A DNA stretch of 33,324 nucleotides from an uncultured Paracoccaceae bacterium. GTDB lineage: Bacteria > Pseudomonadota > Alphaproteobacteria > Rhodobacterales > Rhodobacteraceae. The position numbers and the translations under genes were made by a program. Numbering within the stretch: position 1 is the stretch's first letter; every line of letters begins with the position of its first letter. The stretch lies in the NCBI GenBank assembly GCA_937922155.1, contig CAKZVL010000025.1:1-33324 (forward strand). The letters run 5' to 3'. Of this stretch, positions 8,691-16,638 are shown piece after piece. Under the pieces are notes generated by a model. It saw only the letters and a program-made list of their open reading frames with translations, did not search any database and had not been told where the DNA came from.

Positions 8691-9770
8691 ATGGCCAAGA
8701 AAAAAGTCGCCTACATCACAGGGATCACCGGACAAGACGGTGCTTATCTTGCAGAACTTCTGTTGGACAAAGACTACGAAGTACACGGCGTCAAACGCCG
8801 GTCTTCATCATTCAACACCTCCCGGATCGACCATCTTCAAATCGACAACCACCGCCCTGGCAACCTACATCTGCATTACGGCGACATGACAGACAGCACG
8901 ACGCTGATCCGCCAAATCGCAGACATTCAACCGGATGAGATTTACAACCTTGCGGCGCAGTCTCACGTGCAAGTCAGCTTCGAAATGCCCGAATACACCG
9001 CCAATGCCGATGGCGTCGGCGCACTGCGCATTTTGGAAGCCATCCGAATGCTGAACCTGACAGAAAAAACCCGCTTCTATCAGGCCTCAACATCTGAACT
9101 CTACGGAAAAGTTCAAGAAGTCCCCCAGCGCGAAACGACACCATTCTATCCGCGCTCACCCTACGCAGTTGCAAAACTCTATGCCTATTGGATCACGGTC
9201 AACTACCGCGAAGGCTACAACATGTTTGCCACCAACGGCATTCTGTTCAACCACGAAAGCCCGATCCGCGGCGAAACCTTCGTAACCCGGAAAATCAGCC
9301 GTGCAGCTGCCGCCATCAAGCTTGGGCTGCAAGACACATTATACCTCGGCAACCTTGATGCCCTTCGCGATTGGGGACATGCACGCGACTACGTCGAGGG
9401 TATGTGGCGCATCCTACAACATGACGTCGCCGAAGACTTTGTGCTGGCCACAGGCGAAATGCATTCCGTTCGCCAATTCTGTGACGCAGCTTTTGCTGCA
9501 ACCGGAGTGACCCTAGATTGGAAAGGCGAAGGCGAAAACGAAAAAGGCTATGACGCCAAAGACGGCCGGTGCCTTGTACAGGTGGACTCTCGCTATTTCC
9601 GCCCGACCGAAGTTGAACAGCTTTTGGGTGATCCCACCAAAGCCCGCGAAAAACTCGGCTGGGAAAGCAGCACACCTTTCGCAGAACTGGTCAGCGAAAT
9701 GGTTAGCGAAGATCAGCGATTGCTCGAAACAGAACGCCTCGCGCGTCGTGCATACGGCGTTTTAGAATAG
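8691..9770 (+). CDS. gmd: GDP-mannose 4,6-dehydratase
   Basis: Converts GDP-D-mannose to GDP-4-keto-6-deoxy-D-mannose, the branch point to fucose, colitose, perosamine and D-rhamnose. The 359 residues carry the NADP-binding [10 protein letters not shown] (11-20), [11 protein letters not shown] (33-43), YGDMTDS, the catalytic STSELYGKV (133-141, Thr and Glu) and Y158/K162 in SPYAVAK, and the family-specific [16 protein letters not shown] block. Length matches the family. It is 17 bases after colD with AAAAGGGACC upstream, so the two are probably one transcript. It ends 8 bases from the convergent WcbI-like gene. Confidence 0.97.
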   Translation: MAKKKVAYITGITGQDGAYLAELLLDKDYEVHGVKRRSSSFNTSRIDHLQIDNHRPGNLHLHYGDMTDSTTLIRQIADIQPDEIYNLAAQSHVQVSFEMPEYTANADGVGALRILEAIRMLNLTEKTRFYQASTSELYGKVQEVPQRETTPFYPRSPYAVAKLYAYWITVNYREGYNMFATNGILFNHESPIRGETFVTRKISRAAAAIKLGLQDTLYLGNLDALRDWGHARDYVEGMWRILQHDVAEDFVLATGEMHSVRQFCDAAFAATGVTLDWKGEGENEKGYDAKDGRCLVQVDSRYFRPTEVEQLLGDPTKAREKLGWESSTPFAELVSEMVSEDQRLLETERLARRAYGVLE

Positions 9771-9778
9771 CGGCAAGG

Positions 9779-10579
9779 CTAGCCCTGTGCAGCCACCGTA
9801 TCGGCTTGAACTACATCGCGCACAAGCCGATTCATTGTCGCGAACCAATGTGTCTCTGCACCGTAGTTCAAACCCAATTCTTCGACACAATACGGTGACA
9901 GGGCGCAATGCCCCTGCGGTAAGGTCGAGCGGCCAATTTCGTAGGGCGGCAATGTCGCTGCGTCGATTTTTGTAAATCCGGCAATATCTGCAATCTGGTT
10001 GTACATTTCAAACAGAACATGCGGTGCTGGATGGTTAATAGATTGGCACGGCACACGATCGCGGAACGTGTCACTGATATAGTCAGCAATCTTGATGTCA
10101 GCGCCTCGACTTTCGCGATTCCGAAGCTCTTCCAGACTGCGGGTAAAGCGCTCCAGATTCCGCCCCTTAACCTGACCCTTCATGTAATTCAGGACCGCTT
10201 CACGATGACCGACACGTTTAACCTCATCCAACACAATGTCAGACCCATCAATCCTTTGAACACCCTTGCTGGCATAGCGTTCGATCCGACGGAATCCCTT
10301 TAGGTAAACATAAGGCACAAAGATCGTAGGATTTGCACCCCGGATCGCCATCACGTTCTCACGGCTAAAGATAAAGTCTGACAAAACCAGCTGAACAATT
10401 GCAATGTCCGCTTCTTCAAGGTTTTTGATCGCCACGTCTTCGATATAATTGCCGTAATGCGGTGTGATCGACAAATACGCGCGATCCATCTTTCTAGCCG
10501 GATGGGTGAAGGTGTTATAAAAATGGGAAAACCGGTTCATCTGGCAATTGCCCAGAAAGAAGACTTTGGAACTCAACAC
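9779..10579 (-). CDS. WcbI-like polysaccharide biosynthesis protein
   Basis: The N-terminal VFFLGNCQ (G10-N11-C12-Q13) is the signature of the WcbI family, first known from a Burkholderia capsule locus and thought to bind CoA and act in glycan acetylation. Other conserved stretches are AIVQLVLSDFIFS, PTIFVPYVYLKGF and NHPAPHVLFEMYNQI (residues about 182-196). 266 residues, no signal peptide or membrane segment. The start is GTG at 10579; a TTG one codon later fits the AGGG spacing equally well. It is 6 bases downstream of the methyltransferase gene and shares its transcript. Probably acylates or otherwise modifies the surface polysaccharide; the substrate is unknown. Confidence 0.72.
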   Translation of the reverse strand: MLSSKVFFLGNCQMNRFSHFYNTFTHPARKMDRAYLSITPHYGNYIEDVAIKNLEEADIAIVQLVLSDFIFSRENVMAIRGANPTIFVPYVYLKGFRRIERYASKGVQRIDGSDIVLDEVKRVGHREAVLNYMKGQVKGRNLERFTRSLEELRNRESRGADIKIADYISDTFRDRVPCQSINHPAPHVLFEMYNQIADIAGFTKIDAATLPPYEIGRSTLPQGHCALSPYCVEELGLNYGAETHWFATMNRLVRDVVQADTVAAQG

Positions 10580-10585
10580 GACGCC

Positions 10586-11185
10586 CTAAACCTTCGCAAT
10601 GGCCAGTTGGGCGCCCCGCATAGCGCGAATTTGCACTGTCTGGCTATGATCTCCCAAGAATTCCTGCGTGGCTCGGATAACACCATCGCCCCACCAACCA
10701 CGTCGATGAAAATCATCAAGCATTATAACTCCATTGGTCTTCATCAGGGGCAAAACACCTTCAAGGTCGGCTTTTACACCCTCATATGAATGGTCCCCAT
10801 CCAAATAGACAAAATCGAGACTATTGGCCTGAAATTCTTTGAATGCATCAGTCGACATGGCGCGCATCACATTAACCTGCCCATTCGAAATTTCGGATTC
10901 GTACTTGGCTAAGACACTTTGATAGATGTCTTCAAACTTCGCATCTTCGGTTTGCCCATCAAACGCAGCATCTCGGTCTTCAAACGATTTCCAAGGGTCG
11001 ATCAGGGTCAGCTTGGATGGTTTCAACTGATTAAGCAGCATCCGCGTGAAATCACCACGCCAAACACCCACTTCGGCGCAAACACCACCTTTGGGAAGCT
11101 GCTGAAGGATCGCTTTGCGCGCTTGGGCTTTGATATCTTGTTTACGTTGACGCGAAAGCTCAACTTGCGGATTGACTTGGTTCAT
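10586..11185 (-). CDS. class I SAM-dependent methyltransferase
   Basis: Rossmann-type methyltransferase of the Methyltransf_24 kind. Motif I is CAEVGVWRGDFTRML (about residues 36-50), followed by LTLIDPW (59-65), the acidic VYLDGDHSYEG (126-136) and GVIMLDDFH (152-160). 199 residues from the ATG at 11185, chosen because GAGG lies 8 bases before it; a longer frame starting at 11227 would begin inside the predicted -10 box. Together with the WcbI-like gene just downstream it forms a two-gene operon inserted in the GDP-sugar block, suggesting methylation of a sugar or of a glycan end. Substrate not determinable here. Confidence 0.78.
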   Translation of the reverse strand: MNQVNPQVELSRQRKQDIKAQARKAILQQLPKGGVCAEVGVWRGDFTRMLLNQLKPSKLTLIDPWKSFEDRDAAFDGQTEDAKFEDIYQSVLAKYESEISNGQVNVMRAMSTDAFKEFQANSLDFVYLDGDHSYEGVKADLEGVLPLMKTNGVIMLDDFHRRGWWGDGVIRATQEFLGDHSQTVQIRAMRGAQLAIAKV

Positions 11186-11222
11186 TGCTCTTACCTCTAA
11201 CGACTTTTTCGCCGTTTCGATC

Positions 11223-11251
11223 AGCATATCAAATCAGCCCCTTATTGTCAT
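11223..11251 (-). promoter_or_regulatory. candidate promoter for the methyltransferase-WcbI operon
   Basis: On the minus strand ATGACA (11246-11251) and TATGCT (11223-11228) are spaced by exactly 17 bases. The predicted transcript start is about 30 bases before the ATG at 11185, leaving room for the GAGG ribosome site. Confidence 0.48.
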
Positions 11252-11328
11252 ATTTTTTGCGGCTTTAATTGACAGGCACCAACCCCTATCATCCAACCCA
11301 ACAAAAAGAATTGTCAGAGGCTCAGATC

Positions 11329-12255
11329 ATGCGCGTACTTCTTACAGGTGGCAGTGGAATGCTTGGATCCGCGTTGCAACGGCTCGCGCCCGATGTTGCA
11401 CCACAGCTAGAAATTCTAGCACCGACCCGCCAAGAACTAACTCTCACCGATGGGGCCGCAGTCAAAAACTGGCTTGCCAAAAACCGCGTTGATGCCGTCA
11501 TCCATTCAGCTGCACGCGTTGGCGGCATTCAGGCCAACATTGATCACCCGGTTGATTTCCTTATCGAAAACCTGCGCATGAACGATGCCGTCATTATGGG
11601 CGCCCACGACGCGGGCGTCGAACGCTTCATCTTTCTGGGCTCGTCCTGCATGTATCCACGTGACTATCGCCAACCGCTAGAAGAAGGTGACGTTCTGGCA
11701 GCACCGTTAGAACCAACAAACGAAGGCTATGCCCTCTCCAAAATAACCGGCAGCCGTCTGTGCGATTACATCTCTCAAAGCCATGAAAACAGACACTATA
11801 AAACGCTAATTCCTTGCAATCTGTTTGGCAAAGAGGATCATTTTGGGTCCGTCGCAAGCCATCTCATCGCAGCCATCGTCACAAAGGTTGTGCTGGCGCA
11901 AAAGTCTGGCCAAGACAGTGTTGAAATCTGGGGATCCGGTAAAGCCCGTCGTGAATTCCTATTTGTTGACGATCTCGTAACCTTTATCCTCGAAACCCTA
12001 CCTAAATTAGAGTCTCTGCCAAACCTATTGAACCTCGGCTACGGAATCGACCACTCAGTCACGGAATACTATGAAATGGTTGGTAAAATCGCTGGCTACA
12101 AAGGCGGGTTTCACTACGATTTATCCAAACCTGAAGGCATGATGCGCAAATGCATGACATCCAAAAAGGCGGAGAGCTTTGGTTGGAAGGTCAAAACACC
12201 AATGAACGACGCGCTGACTAAGGTGATCGCGGCTTACAAATCACAATTGCCATGA
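11329..12255 (+). CDS. colC: NADPH-dependent GDP-4-keto-sugar epimerase/reductase, ColC-like (Fcl superfamily)
   Basis: SDR enzyme that epimerises C5 and reduces C4 of a GDP-4-keto-deoxymannose. It has TGGSGMLG (6-13), AARVGGIQAN (61-70), GSSCMYP (104-110, Ser and Cys), Y134/K138 and H178, which match the catalytic Ser, Cys, Tyr, Lys and His of E. coli GDP-fucose synthase. Canonical Fcl reads EPTNEPYA and PTNLYGPxDNF; here the same places read EPTNEGYALSK and PCNLFGKEDHF, which, with colD nearby, favours ColC (GDP-L-colitose synthase). From sequence alone GDP-L-fucose synthase cannot be excluded. The ATG at 11329 has AGAGG 8 bases upstream; 308 residues. No convincing promoter seen upstream. 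manC follows after 113 bases. Confidence 0.75.
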   Translation: MRVLLTGGSGMLGSALQRLAPDVAPQLEILAPTRQELTLTDGAAVKNWLAKNRVDAVIHSAARVGGIQANIDHPVDFLIENLRMNDAVIMGAHDAGVERFIFLGSSCMYPRDYRQPLEEGDVLAAPLEPTNEGYALSKITGSRLCDYISQSHENRHYKTLIPCNLFGKEDHFGSVASHLIAAIVTKVVLAQKSGQDSVEIWGSGKARREFLFVDDLVTFILETLPKLESLPNLLNLGYGIDHSVTEYYEMVGKIAGYKGGFHYDLSKPEGMMRKCMTSKKAESFGWKVKTPMNDALTKVIAAYKSQLP

Positions 12256-12368
12256 TCCTGCCTCCCTGCAGCCCTGATGCCGCCCGGTCACGGCTGTATC
12301 GATCCCAACAGAACGTGTAAGAGGGCAACAAAGCTTTGGCACGCAAGATGAATGAGGCAGGATTTAAA

Positions 12369-13781
12369 ATGATCACACCAGTCCTTCTGTGTGGCGGTTC
12401 CGGAACACGGCTATGGCCCCTTTCCCGCAAGAGTTATCCAAAACAATTTTCACCGCTCACGGGCGACGAAAGCTTGTTCCAAGCCTCAGCACGACGCCTT
12501 CAAGGTGCCGACTTTAATGCGCCCGTCGTCGTTACAGCAGATGAATTTCGCTTTATCGTCACAGAACAACTAACCGACGCCGGCATTGATGCTGGCGCCG
12601 TTCTAATTGAACCTGCCGGCCGCGATACTGGCCCAGCTGTATTGTCCGCAGCCCTTCACATCGCAGCCCAAGATCCAGACGCCCTTATGCTCGTGGCACC
12701 ATCCGATCACGTTATCCCCGATCACGATGCCTTCCACAAAACGGTTGAGGCCGCGATTCCAGCAGCCCAAGCTGGCCGGCTTGTCACATTCGGCATTGCA
12801 CCAGATCGCCCTGAAACCGGTTATGGATATTTAGAGCTGGCAAAAACACCTGACGCGATCTGCGTTCCTGTCCCTTTGAAAAGCTTCGTTGAAAAACCCA
12901 ACGCGGAACGCGCCGCCGCGATGCTGGCCGAAGGACGCTACCTTTGGAATGCTGGCATCTTTTTGTTCGCAGTCAAAACGATTGTCTCAGCTTTCGAAAC
13001 CCACGCACCCGATATGGTAAAGGCCGTTCAGGCCTCCCTTGACGCCTCCCAAAAAGATCTCGGATTTATTCGCCTAGAAAAGGCGGCATGGGACACGGCA
13101 CCCGCAATTTCGATTGACTACGCCGTCATGGAAAAGGCCACCAACCTTAGCGTCGTTCCCTACACTGGCCGCTGGTCCGACCTTGGCGATTGGGCCGCTG
13201 TGTGGCGCGAAACCGCCAGCGATGGTCTATCCCTTGCCGGATCAGCCACGGCGATGGACTGCAAAAATACGCTCTTGCGGTCCGAAGTCGATGGCCAAGC
13301 GATCGTTGGCATCGGGTTAGAAGACATCGTCGCCATCGCCATGCCAGATGCTGTCCTCGTGGCGCACAAAGACCGCACGCAAGATGTGAAAAAGGCGGTT
13401 GCAGAACTCAAACTCAAAAAGGCACCACAAGCGGAATCCTTTCCAAAGGACCACCGCCCATGGGGCTGGTTCGAAAGTCTGGTGATCGGCGAACGGTTTC
13501 AAGTGAAACGTATTGTGGTGCACCCCGGTGCCGCTTTGTCACTTCAGTCCCACCACCATCGGTCCGAACATTGGATTGTTGTGCAAGGAACAGCCAAAGT
13601 CACTTTAGGTGATGAGGTCAGCCTCATATCCGAAAACCAATCGGTCTACATTCCATTGGGCGAAGTACACCGTTTGGAAAACCCCGGAAAACTGCCAATG
13701 GTCCTGATCGAAGTGCAAACTGGGTCATACCTTGGCGAAGACGACATCACCCGATACGAAGATGTTTATTCCCGCGATTAA
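12369..13781 (+). CDS. manC: mannose-1-phosphate guanylyltransferase / mannose-6-phosphate isomerase (type II)
   Basis: Makes GDP-mannose from mannose-1-phosphate and GTP, and may also interconvert fructose-6-P and mannose-6-P. The nucleotidyltransferase domain (about 1-350) starts with LCGGSGTRLWPLSR (7-20) and has VAPSDHVIPD, SFVEKPN and LWNAGIFLF. The C-terminal cupin (about 355-470) carries RPWGWFE and LQSHHHRSEHWIVV, with the metal-binding His cluster of type II phosphomannose isomerases. I start at ATG 12369 (AGGA 6 bases upstream, and MITPVLLCGG is the usual family start) rather than at an in-frame TTG at 12336. 470 residues, normal length. It supplies the substrate of Gmd. Confidence 0.95.
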   Translation: MITPVLLCGGSGTRLWPLSRKSYPKQFSPLTGDESLFQASARRLQGADFNAPVVVTADEFRFIVTEQLTDAGIDAGAVLIEPAGRDTGPAVLSAALHIAAQDPDALMLVAPSDHVIPDHDAFHKTVEAAIPAAQAGRLVTFGIAPDRPETGYGYLELAKTPDAICVPVPLKSFVEKPNAERAAAMLAEGRYLWNAGIFLFAVKTIVSAFETHAPDMVKAVQASLDASQKDLGFIRLEKAAWDTAPAISIDYAVMEKATNLSVVPYTGRWSDLGDWAAVWRETASDGLSLAGSATAMDCKNTLLRSEVDGQAIVGIGLEDIVAIAMPDAVLVAHKDRTQDVKKAVAELKLKKAPQAESFPKDHRPWGWFESLVIGERFQVKRIVVHPGAALSLQSHHHRSEHWIVVQGTAKVTLGDEVSLISENQSVYIPLGEVHRLENPGKLPMVLIEVQTGSYLGEDDITRYEDVYSRD

Positions 13782-13807
13782 CCGCATAGAAAGCTGCATA
13801 GCATAGT

Positions 13808-13837
13808 CTGACTTAACCGGGTTTCCGGGCAAGTCAG
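13808..13837 (+). promoter_or_regulatory. stem-loop overlapping the ribosome site of the TbpB-like lipoprotein gene
   Basis: CTGACTT (13808-13814) pairs with AAGTCAG (13831-13837), and inside it CCGG (13817-13820) pairs with CCGG (13825-13828) around a GTTT loop, with a 2x2 internal loop between. The AGGA of the downstream gene (13836-13839) is partly in the stem. There is no T run, so this is more likely an RBS-masking or 3'-end-protecting hairpin than an intrinsic terminator. Confidence 0.4.
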
Positions 13838-13845
13838 GATGTCTC

Positions 13846-14466
13846 ATGCTTCGTTTCAATCAGTGTCTGTCTATTTTGTGCCTTGGGTCCATCTCCGCTT
13901 GCGGTGGTGGGGGCGGCGGCACGATTGTACCGACACCCCCACCTCCCCCGCCCGAGCTAGAGATTGAAGAATTCGTCGTCGCACAAGAATTGCTAACAAC
14001 GCACGCAGATCCCGTTACCTATGCCAGCCCCGATACCGCCCCTACAAGTGGGACAGCTCAATTCAATGGATACGCCTACGGCAGCATGACCAACTCGACA
14101 GACACAATTACCGAAAACATCATCGGCGATATTCGGATCAACGTTGTTTTTGGAAACACGTCGACTGGCTTTACAGGCATCATCGAAAACTTCATCGACG
14201 AGGACGGAAATGCGATGTCAGGGTCCTTAACACTGTCAAGTGGGACATTTGATCGTCTTGGCGATCCCGCTGCAGATTCAACAATCGGCATCGCCGTGCG
14301 CGGCACGATCACCGACGCCACCTCGCAAGAACTAACAATTGGTGGACGCCTAGAAGGCGACTTTTTGGGATCATCAACCGATGCAATCGGGGGTGAATTC
14401 CTTGGAACAGTCTCGTTTGAGGACACAGAACAGGATCTAAACGGTGGCTTTGTTGCCGAAAGATAA
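13846..14466 (+). CDS. lipoprotein with transferrin-binding-protein B-like barrel domain
   Basis: The N-terminus is a short hydrophobic signal with lipobox ISAC (C19), followed by a run of six glycines and then TIVPTPPPPPPE, a flexible Gly/Pro tether typical of surface-anchored lipoproteins. The rest (about 50-206) is rich in beta-strand, Thr, Ser and Gly, with SGTAQFNGYAYGSM, the INVVFGNTSTGFTGII block, and GGRLEGDFLGSSTDAIGGEFLGTV. These patterns fit the eight-stranded barrel of TbpB-like/Slam-dependent lipoproteins. 206 residues. No ligand can be named. ATG at 13846 has AGGA 6 bases upstream. It lies between manC and yjbH on the same strand, but each neighbour is separated by a structured gap. 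Confidence 0.72.
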   Translation: MLRFNQCLSILCLGSISACGGGGGGTIVPTPPPPPPELEIEEFVVAQELLTTHADPVTYASPDTAPTSGTAQFNGYAYGSMTNSTDTITENIIGDIRINVVFGNTSTGFTGIIENFIDEDGNAMSGSLTLSSGTFDRLGDPAADSTIGIAVRGTITDATSQELTIGGRLEGDFLGSSTDAIGGEFLGTVSFEDTEQDLNGGFVAER

Positions 14467-14517
14467 CGTATCCCGCTGTTCGCCGCCCAACTCCTGACAA
14501 ATTACTTTTCAAGGGTT

Positions 14518-14574
14518 CAGCCCGGACTCGCTCCGCGTTAAGGTCTACAAAAGACTTCTAACTGCGTTGGGCTG
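14518..14574 (+). promoter_or_regulatory. long stem-loop in the leader of yjbH, three bases before the start codon
   Basis: An outer stem pairs CAGCCC (14518-14523) with GGGCTG (14569-14574). An inner stem pairs 14534-14546 with 14552-14566: CGC, GTTA, and AGGTCT against AGACTT, with single bulges at C58 and T63 of that line, one G-T wobble and an ACAAA loop. About 18 pairs in all. The ATG is at 14578 and the only SD-like GGG (14569-14571) is inside the outer stem, so folding would block initiation. Confidence 0.42.
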
Positions 14575-14577
14575 TTT

Positions 14578-16638
14578 ATGCGGGTAAAGATACTTTCAAC
14601 ACTTTTTGCGCTCTTTTCCGCGACCTCAATCGGCGCGCAGGAAACAACGTTCACGCTTCTTGGCACACCCGGGTTGATCGAAATGCCGTCGGCGCGATCC
14701 GAACCTGATGCAGAAATTTCAGCAAGTTACACGTACTGGCGTTTACAGCAAAAAACGAACCTATCGTTCCAAATCACGCCGCGTCTATCAGGCACATTTC
14801 GCTATAGCGGGATTGAGGAACGCACCGGGCCAGGGACCGAAGGCACCTTTGACCGGTCTTTTGATCTTCGTTACCGCATCCTTGATGAAACAAAGTATAG
14901 ACCAGCAGTCGCAATCGGCTTTCAGGATTTCCTAGGCACTGGAATTTTGTCCGGCGAATACATCGTCGCCACCAAAGCAGTCACACCAAACATAGACGTA
15001 ACAGCCGGTTTGGGCTGGGGTCGGCTTGGCAGCCGCGATCCCCTTGGACAACCCTTCGGCAGCCGTCCCGCGCGTGACTTCGGCGTTGGCGGTGAAATTG
15101 AAACCAACCAGTTCTTCAAAGGTGACGTGGCGATCTTCGGCGGTCTAGATTATCGCGTCTCCGAAAAACTAAGCTTTCAGGCAGAATACTCCTCTGACGC
15201 ATACATCCGTGAAACTGGAAATGGGTCACTAGACGACAACAGCCCCGTCAATGTCGGACTAACCTATCGCCCCACGCCTGGCGTCGCTTTAAGTGCGTCG
15301 TATCTTTACGGCTCCGAACTCGCCGCAGGTGTAACTCTATCGCTCAACCCCAAAACGCGCGCAGCACCTTCTGGCCTAGAAACCGCACCGCAACCCATCA
15401 CGCCCAGAACATCAGTCGCCGCAGCCTCGTGGACCGGGTCAAGCAACGACAACCTCGCAAGGGCCCTCGCAACCGAAGGCATCGTCCTCAACGGGACGGA
15501 AATCCGGGGATCAACCGCGCGGGTCCGCTATACCAATGACCGATACCGTTCGGAGGCGCAGGCCATGGGCCGCGCGGCCCGTATCCTTTCCGCACAACTG
15601 CCCCCAAATATCACAACCTTGGTGATGGAACCGTCGCAGAAAGGCATCCCACTTTCTGCAACAACGTTGAATCGCGACACGCTCCAAGTCTTAGAAAATC
15701 GCGCTGACGCCGCTGCCGCATTACAACGCACAGCCTCAGTCACCGAAGCGGGTTCAAACAGAACGTTGACCAAAGTCGATGACCCAGCACCAAACTTTGA
15801 ATGGGGCATCGCCCCATACTTGGCACTGATCGTTTTCAATGGAGACGCACCGATTCAGGCCGACGTCGGCCTAAACTTTTCTGGCCGATATGAAATTCAA
15901 CCAAACTTGGTCCTCTCCGGCGTCATCACCCAAAGCTTTTTAGGCGAACGTGAATTGGCAGAAATTACCGAAACGCCAAACAGTTTTCCCAATGTCCGCA
16001 CAGACGGCCGCTTTTATGGGCTCGAAGGTACGCCTCGACTGACAAATTTCACCCTCACAAACTACAGCCGCCTTGGTCGTGATCTATATGGCCGGGCCAG
16101 CGTTGGATATTTTGAAACCATGTACGGTGGCGCCGCAGCCGAAGTGATGTGGAAACCTGTCAACAGCCCCTTGGCCATCGGGGCAGAGGTCGTCTATGCT
16201 GTCCAACGTGATTTTGATGTCGGCCTTGGTTTCCGCGATTTCGACACTGTTACAGGCCATTTGAGCGCTTATTACGACTTCGACAACGGGTTCCATGCAC
16301 AAGTTGACGTAGGGCGTTATCTCGCAGGCGACACAGGCGCAACGTTCGCCCTTGATCGACAGTTCGACAATGGCTGGAAAGTCGGCGCCTATTTCACACT
16401 GACCGATATGCCATTCGAAGAATTTGGCGAAGGGTCTTTTGACAAAGGCATCCGCTTTTCGGTTCCCAATGATTTCCTCTTGGGCAAGCCATCGCGCAGA
16501 TCAATTGAAACAGATCTGCGCTCACTCACCCGGGATGGCGGTGCGCGGGTACAAATGGATGGACGACTGTATGACGTTGTCCGTGATGGTCACAGCGCCG
16601 GTGGACTTGGCGATACTTGGGGACGTTTCTGGCGATGA
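14578..16638 (+). CDS. yjbH: YjbH/GfcD-family outer-membrane exopolysaccharide protein
   Basis: Secreted protein of 686 residues with a signal peptide cleaved after SIGA (A20). The mature N-terminus TFTLLGTPGLIEMPSARSEPD is typical of YjbH, and long stretches alternate polar and hydrophobic residues as in outer-membrane beta-barrels (for example FSGRYEIQPNLVLSGVITQ, TVGHLSAYYDFDNGFHAQVD). A middle segment (about 270-390) looks like a soluble insert. YjbH proteins occur with YjbF/GfcB lipoproteins in exopolysaccharide and group 4 capsule loci and are thought to help bring polymer across or onto the outer membrane. The stop overlaps the start of the next gene (ATGA at 16635-16638), so the two are coupled. 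Confidence 0.88.
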   Translation: MRVKILSTLFALFSATSIGAQETTFTLLGTPGLIEMPSARSEPDAEISASYTYWRLQQKTNLSFQITPRLSGTFRYSGIEERTGPGTEGTFDRSFDLRYRILDETKYRPAVAIGFQDFLGTGILSGEYIVATKAVTPNIDVTAGLGWGRLGSRDPLGQPFGSRPARDFGVGGEIETNQFFKGDVAIFGGLDYRVSEKLSFQAEYSSDAYIRETGNGSLDDNSPVNVGLTYRPTPGVALSASYLYGSELAAGVTLSLNPKTRAAPSGLETAPQPITPRTSVAAASWTGSSNDNLARALATEGIVLNGTEIRGSTARVRYTNDRYRSEAQAMGRAARILSAQLPPNITTLVMEPSQKGIPLSATTLNRDTLQVLENRADAAAALQRTASVTEAGSNRTLTKVDDPAPNFEWGIAPYLALIVFNGDAPIQADVGLNFSGRYEIQPNLVLSGVITQSFLGERELAEITETPNSFPNVRTDGRFYGLEGTPRLTNFTLTNYSRLGRDLYGRASVGYFETMYGGAAAEVMWKPVNSPLAIGAEVVYAVQRDFDVGLGFRDFDTVTGHLSAYYDFDNGFHAQVDVGRYLAGDTGATFALDRQFDNGWKVGAYFTLTDMPFEEFGEGSFDKGIRFSVPNDFLLGKPSRRSIETDLRSLTRDGGARVQMDGRLYDVVRDGHSAGGLGDTWGRFWR

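Noticed and set aside
9777-9784. Palindrome GGCTAGCC between gmd and the WcbI-like gene
   Set aside because: Eight bases overlapping a stop codon, no loop; likely chance.
11269-11297. TTGACA at 11269-11274 as promoter of colC
   Set aside because: The only -10-like sequence (TATCAT, 11287-11292) is 12 bases away, too close.
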